Source of the DNA: CAXNKH01 sp049296795
GTDB lineage: Bacteria; Pseudomonadota; Gammaproteobacteria; Burkholderiales; Burkholderiaceae_C
Assembly (NCBI GenBank): GCA_049296795.1
Contig: JBAQTC010000015.1
Location: 186,001 to 250,000, forward strand
DNA length: 64,000 bases
Direction: 5' to 3'
Shown here: piece by piece, positions 61,890 to 64,000 of the stretch
Layout: every line of letters starts with the position of its first letter
Position numbering within the stretch: the first letter of the stretch is position 1
Made by a program: the position numbers and the translations under genes
Notes under the pieces: model-generated
What the model saw: the letters and a program-made list of their open reading frames with translations, nothing else
Database searches by the model: none
What the model was told of the DNA's origin: nothing

Positions 61890-62527
61890 TTCAACAACTT
61901 TCGCAGTTCGGGCCAGACATTGGCCAGCATCAGGGGCTGGGCTTTCTCACCCGGGTGAATCCGATCGGGCTGAAACAGAAAAGCAGCCTGCGCTGTGTCG
62001 GCGACATTTTTAAGGAAGAAAGGAACCAAGGCTGCACCGTGGGTACGCGCCACTTTGCTGTAAATCGCGGCAAAAGCCTGGCCGTAGTCAGCGCCGTAAT
62101 TGGGGGGTAATTGCATTCCGAGCAACAGCACCCGTGCACCTGACTGTTGCGCCAAACGTGTCATCTCGCTGAGGTTGTCTTGGGTTTGCTGAATTGGCAG
62201 GCCGCGCAAAGCATCGTTGCCGCCGAGTTCGATAATCAGATGGCTCGGTTGGTGTTGCTTGAGTAAAGCTTCCAGACGGGCCCTGCCGCCCGCACTGGTG
62301 TCACCGCTGATGCTGGTGTTCACCACGTTGGCGTTAATTTTCTCCTTGAGCAGCGTTTGTTCGAGCAGTGCCACCCAGCCGCTACCGCGTTGCAGACCAT
62401 ACTCGGCACTGAGCGAGTCACCCACGACCAAAATCGTTTTGGCAGAATGCAGGCGTGAAGCCGGTTGAGCCGCCTGGCTTTTGCTCACAGCCAGCACAAT
62501 GCTGGTGATAAAAATGCGTCGATACAA
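61886..62527 (-). CDS. tesA: GDSL-type esterase / acyl-CoA thioesterase I
   Basis: The 213-residue SGNH hydrolase has GDSLS with S38, the GGND oxyanion block, and the Asp-His pair DRIHPG. A signal-like N terminus (MYRRIFITSIVLAVSKSQAA) suggests periplasmic location, as for E. coli TesA, though it contains a Lys within the core. It is divergent from ybbA with 12 bases between the starts, the same neighbour pair as in E. coli. Confidence 0.92.
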   Translation of the reverse strand: MYRRIFITSIVLAVSKSQAAQPASRLHSAKTILVVGDSLSAEYGLQRGSGWVALLEQTLLKEKINANVVNTSISGDTSAGGRARLEALLKQHQPSHLIIELGGNDALRGLPIQQTQDNLSEMTRLAQQSGARVLLLGMQLPPNYGADYGQAFAAIYSKVARTHGAALVPFFLKNVADTAQAAFLFQPDRIHPGEKAQPLMLANVWPELRKLLK

Positions 62528-62539
62528 AGAAAAACCTCA

Positions 62540-63229
62540 ATGCCTGAATCAATTATTTCCGTAGAGCACGTATCCAAGAATGTCACAGACTCTAGCGGGA
62601 CCTTGGCTATTTTGCGCGATATCGATTTCTCCATGCCAGCCAAGGCTACATTGGCGTTGCTGGGTGCCTCGGGTTCGGGCAAATCGACGCTGTTATCCAT
62701 CATGGCTGGACTGGATCGTCCTAGTTCGGGAACAGTACGGATTGCAGGACAAGACCTGTTTGCATTAAACGAAGACCAAAGGGCGCTCTTGCGTGCAAAA
62801 ACCATGGGCTTTGTGTTTCAGAGTTTTCAACTTCTGGCCAGCTATACCGCGTTGGAGAATGTGATGCTGCCGTTGGAGTTGGCAGGTCGCAGGGATGGTC
62901 GAAGCTTAGCCACGGACATGCTGGCTCGGGTCGGCTTGAGCCAGCGCTTGTCTCATTTGCCCAAGGTTCTCAGCGGAGGAGAGCAGCAACGAGTCGCGCT
63001 GGCCCGGGCTTTTGTGGTTCGCCCACTGTTGCTGCTGGCCGATGAGCCCACGGGAAGTCTGGACTTCGCCACCGGACAAAGTGTGGTCGAACTGATGTTT
63101 GAACTTAACCGGGAACTGGGCAGCACGCTGGTGCTGGTTACCCACGACCCCCTGTTGGCTGCGCGCTGCGACCGGCGGATTACCCTGGAAGCAGGCCAGT
63201 GCTTGAGTCCTTTGTCTGAGTTGGGCTGA
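62540..63229 (+). CDS. ybbA: ABC transporter ATP-binding protein (YbbA/LolD type)
   Basis: The 229-residue ATPase has Walker A GASGSGKSTL, signature LSGGEQQRVALARA and Walker B LLLADEPTGSLD. YbbA normally pairs with the large permease YbbP. No permease follows here; the next gene is rlmB after 262 bases. It is divergent from tesA. ATG 62540 is chosen since MPESIISVEHVSKNV is family-like; the earlier frame overlaps tesA. Confidence 0.9.
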   Translation: MPESIISVEHVSKNVTDSSGTLAILRDIDFSMPAKATLALLGASGSGKSTLLSIMAGLDRPSSGTVRIAGQDLFALNEDQRALLRAKTMGFVFQSFQLLASYTALENVMLPLELAGRRDGRSLATDMLARVGLSQRLSHLPKVLSGGEQQRVALARAFVVRPLLLLADEPTGSLDFATGQSVVELMFELNRELGSTLVLVTHDPLLAARCDRRITLEAGQCLSPLSELG

Positions 63230-63234
63230 AACTA

Positions 63235-63283
63235 GCGCGATCAGGCCGCCGCTGCGCTGAATGTCGCGCCAAACTGATCGCGC
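63235..63283 (+). terminator. Perfect 10-base inverted repeat after ybbA
   Basis: GCGCGATCAG (63235-63244) and CTGATCGCGC (63274-63283) pair perfectly across 29 bases, starting six bases after the ybbA stop codon. The stem could mark the 3' end of the ybbA mRNA; there is no T tract. Confidence 0.4.
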
Positions 63284-63328
63284 CAATAGGAAGGGTGTCC
63301 TCGGATAGGGATGTCAGAGACCTTAGCT

Positions 63329-63422
63329 GCTGATGAGATAGGGGTGGATGGCACAGTGAAATCAAGGAGGAGTCCAAAGGGCGGGGGACATTCACGGAGC
63401 TATTCACCCCGGTCTCATCAGC
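63329..63422. repeat. Small element with 18-base inverted ends (possible MITE or IS relic)
   Basis: GCTGATGAGA-TA-GGGGTG (63329-63346) recurs inverted as CACCCC-GG-TCTCATCAGC (63405-63422), matching at 16 of 18 positions. The arms enclose 58 bases containing AAGGAGG and a G-rich patch. The size and end structure fit a miniature inverted-repeat element or remnant of an insertion sequence. No transposase gene is present, and no target duplication was found. Confidence 0.5.
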
Positions 63423-63491
63423 CACCTTAAGCAGTTGCGACTCAAGGAATAAAAAGCCGGGCAGGGCGCGCTAGCGCTGATAATCGATGCT

Positions 63492-64000
63492 ATGTCCTCA
63501 CCCAAAGTCCTGTTCGGTTTTCATGCTGTCTCGGTGCGCCTGAAAACCGCGCCCCAATCGATTATTGAAATTTATTATGAAGCCAGCCGGCGCGATGCCC
63601 GGATGCGTCAGTTCCTCGACAAAGCCCAGCAAGCCGGTGCGCGTCTGATCGAGGCCGATAGTCTGCGTCTGGCCAAGCTGTGTGGCAGCCATGGTCATCA
63701 AGGGGTGGCGGCCAAAGTCCAGCCGCTGGCACAACTGAGCTCACTTGACGATCTGCTCGATAGCGTGATCGGGCCCCCTTTGCTGCTGGTGCTGGATTCA
63801 GTCACCGACCCGCACAACCTGGGTGCTTGCTTGCGAGTGGCTGATGGGGCGGGTGCCCACGCGGTGATTGCGCCTAAAGACCATGCCGCCGGGATTAACG
63901 CCACAGTGTCTAAAGTGGCCAGTGGCGCCGCTGAGACCGTTCCCTACTTCATGGTGACCAATTTGGCACGAACCATGGGCGAACTCAAGGAACGTTCCAT
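63492..64000 (+). CDS. rlmB: 23S rRNA 2'-O-methyltransferase RlmB, 5' part
   Basis: The 169 codons present encode the N-terminal SpoU substrate-binding domain (SSPKVLFGFHAVSVRLK; HGHQGVAAKVQP) and the start of the SPOUT domain with LLLVLDSVTDPHNLGACLR (motif 1). RlmB methylates G2251 of 23S rRNA. The gene runs off the window edge. The 262-base gap upstream holds two inverted repeats and no gene. Confidence 0.92.
   Translation, partial: MSSPKVLFGFHAVSVRLKTAPQSIIEIYYEASRRDARMRQFLDKAQQAGARLIEADSLRLAKLCGSHGHQGVAAKVQPLAQLSSLDDLLDSVIGPPLLLVLDSVTDPHNLGACLRVADGAGAHAVIAPKDHAAGINATVSKVASGAAETVPYFMVTNLARTMGELKERS

Noticed and set aside
1..64000. tRNA genes, rRNA, CRISPR arrays, prophage or transposase genes
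   Set aside because: None were recognised on either strand; the gene-free gaps are all shorter than 300 bases and contain only the dyads listed.

Overview
The window looks like chromosomal DNA of a free-living betaproteobacterium of the order Burkholderiales, most likely family Comamonadaceae (Rhodoferax, Polaromonas or Limnohabitans type). This rests on the gene order rlmN-pilF-rodZ-ispG-hisS-yfgM-bamB-der-hfq-hflX-hflK-hflC-hisZ-purA, on the three Bug-type solute receptors within 10 kb, and on a moderate G+C of roughly 52-58% in the stretches counted by hand. The genus is inference. No tRNA, rRNA, CRISPR array, prophage or intact insertion sequence was seen.

Region 1 (1-10,550) is accessory and catabolic. 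It holds the end of one Bug receptor gene and two complete ones, a Rieske ferredoxin divergent from a Rieske-type ring-hydroxylating oxygenase, a zinc alcohol dehydrogenase, a COG0523 metallochaperone GTPase, and two divergent proteins of the arylmalonate decarboxylase/maleate isomerase fold (one with both catalytic cysteines, one with neither). A pyrone-dicarboxylate-lactonase-like amidohydrolase, a 2-hydroxyglutarate-oxidase-like flavoprotein and an alpha/beta hydrolase complete it. Together they suggest uptake and breakdown of an aromatic or heterocyclic carboxylate of unknown identity. Palindromes upstream of the oxygenase look like an operator, but no regulator gene lies inside the window.

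Region 2 (10,669-18,664) has housekeeping genes pyrD, rpiA, prlC and folD, then a two-component system (FixJ-like regulator and PAS-containing membrane kinase) that is divergent from region 3.

Region 3 (18,807-34,391) is the central-carbon core. It carries pyruvate dehydrogenase aceE-aceF-lpdA (this E3 has its own lipoyl domain), a GGDEF protein with an altered GGDKF active site, a tiny membrane protein, propionyl-CoA synthetase prpE, and the 2-oxoglutarate dehydrogenase genes sucA-sucB-lpd. The last continue into zapE and a secreted coiled-coil protein.

Region 4 (36,159-64,000) is dense housekeeping: a PP2C phosphatase, a DinG-type helicase, bamD, rluD, scpB, rluB, ndk, and the long rlmN-to-der run with many overlapping stop/start codons. 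After these come hfq-hflX-hflK-hflC-DUF2065, hisZ-purA, a phosphoribosyltransferase, a cystathionine beta-lyase-like enzyme, mnmH-tesA divergent from ybbA, and the start of rlmB.

The most interesting points are the catabolic cluster with its mismatched AMDase-fold pair, the kinase/regulator facing the pyruvate dehydrogenase operon across a repeat-rich control region, the mosaic base composition of lpdA, the altered GGDEF protein between pdh and prpE, and a small element with long inverted ends just before rlmB.
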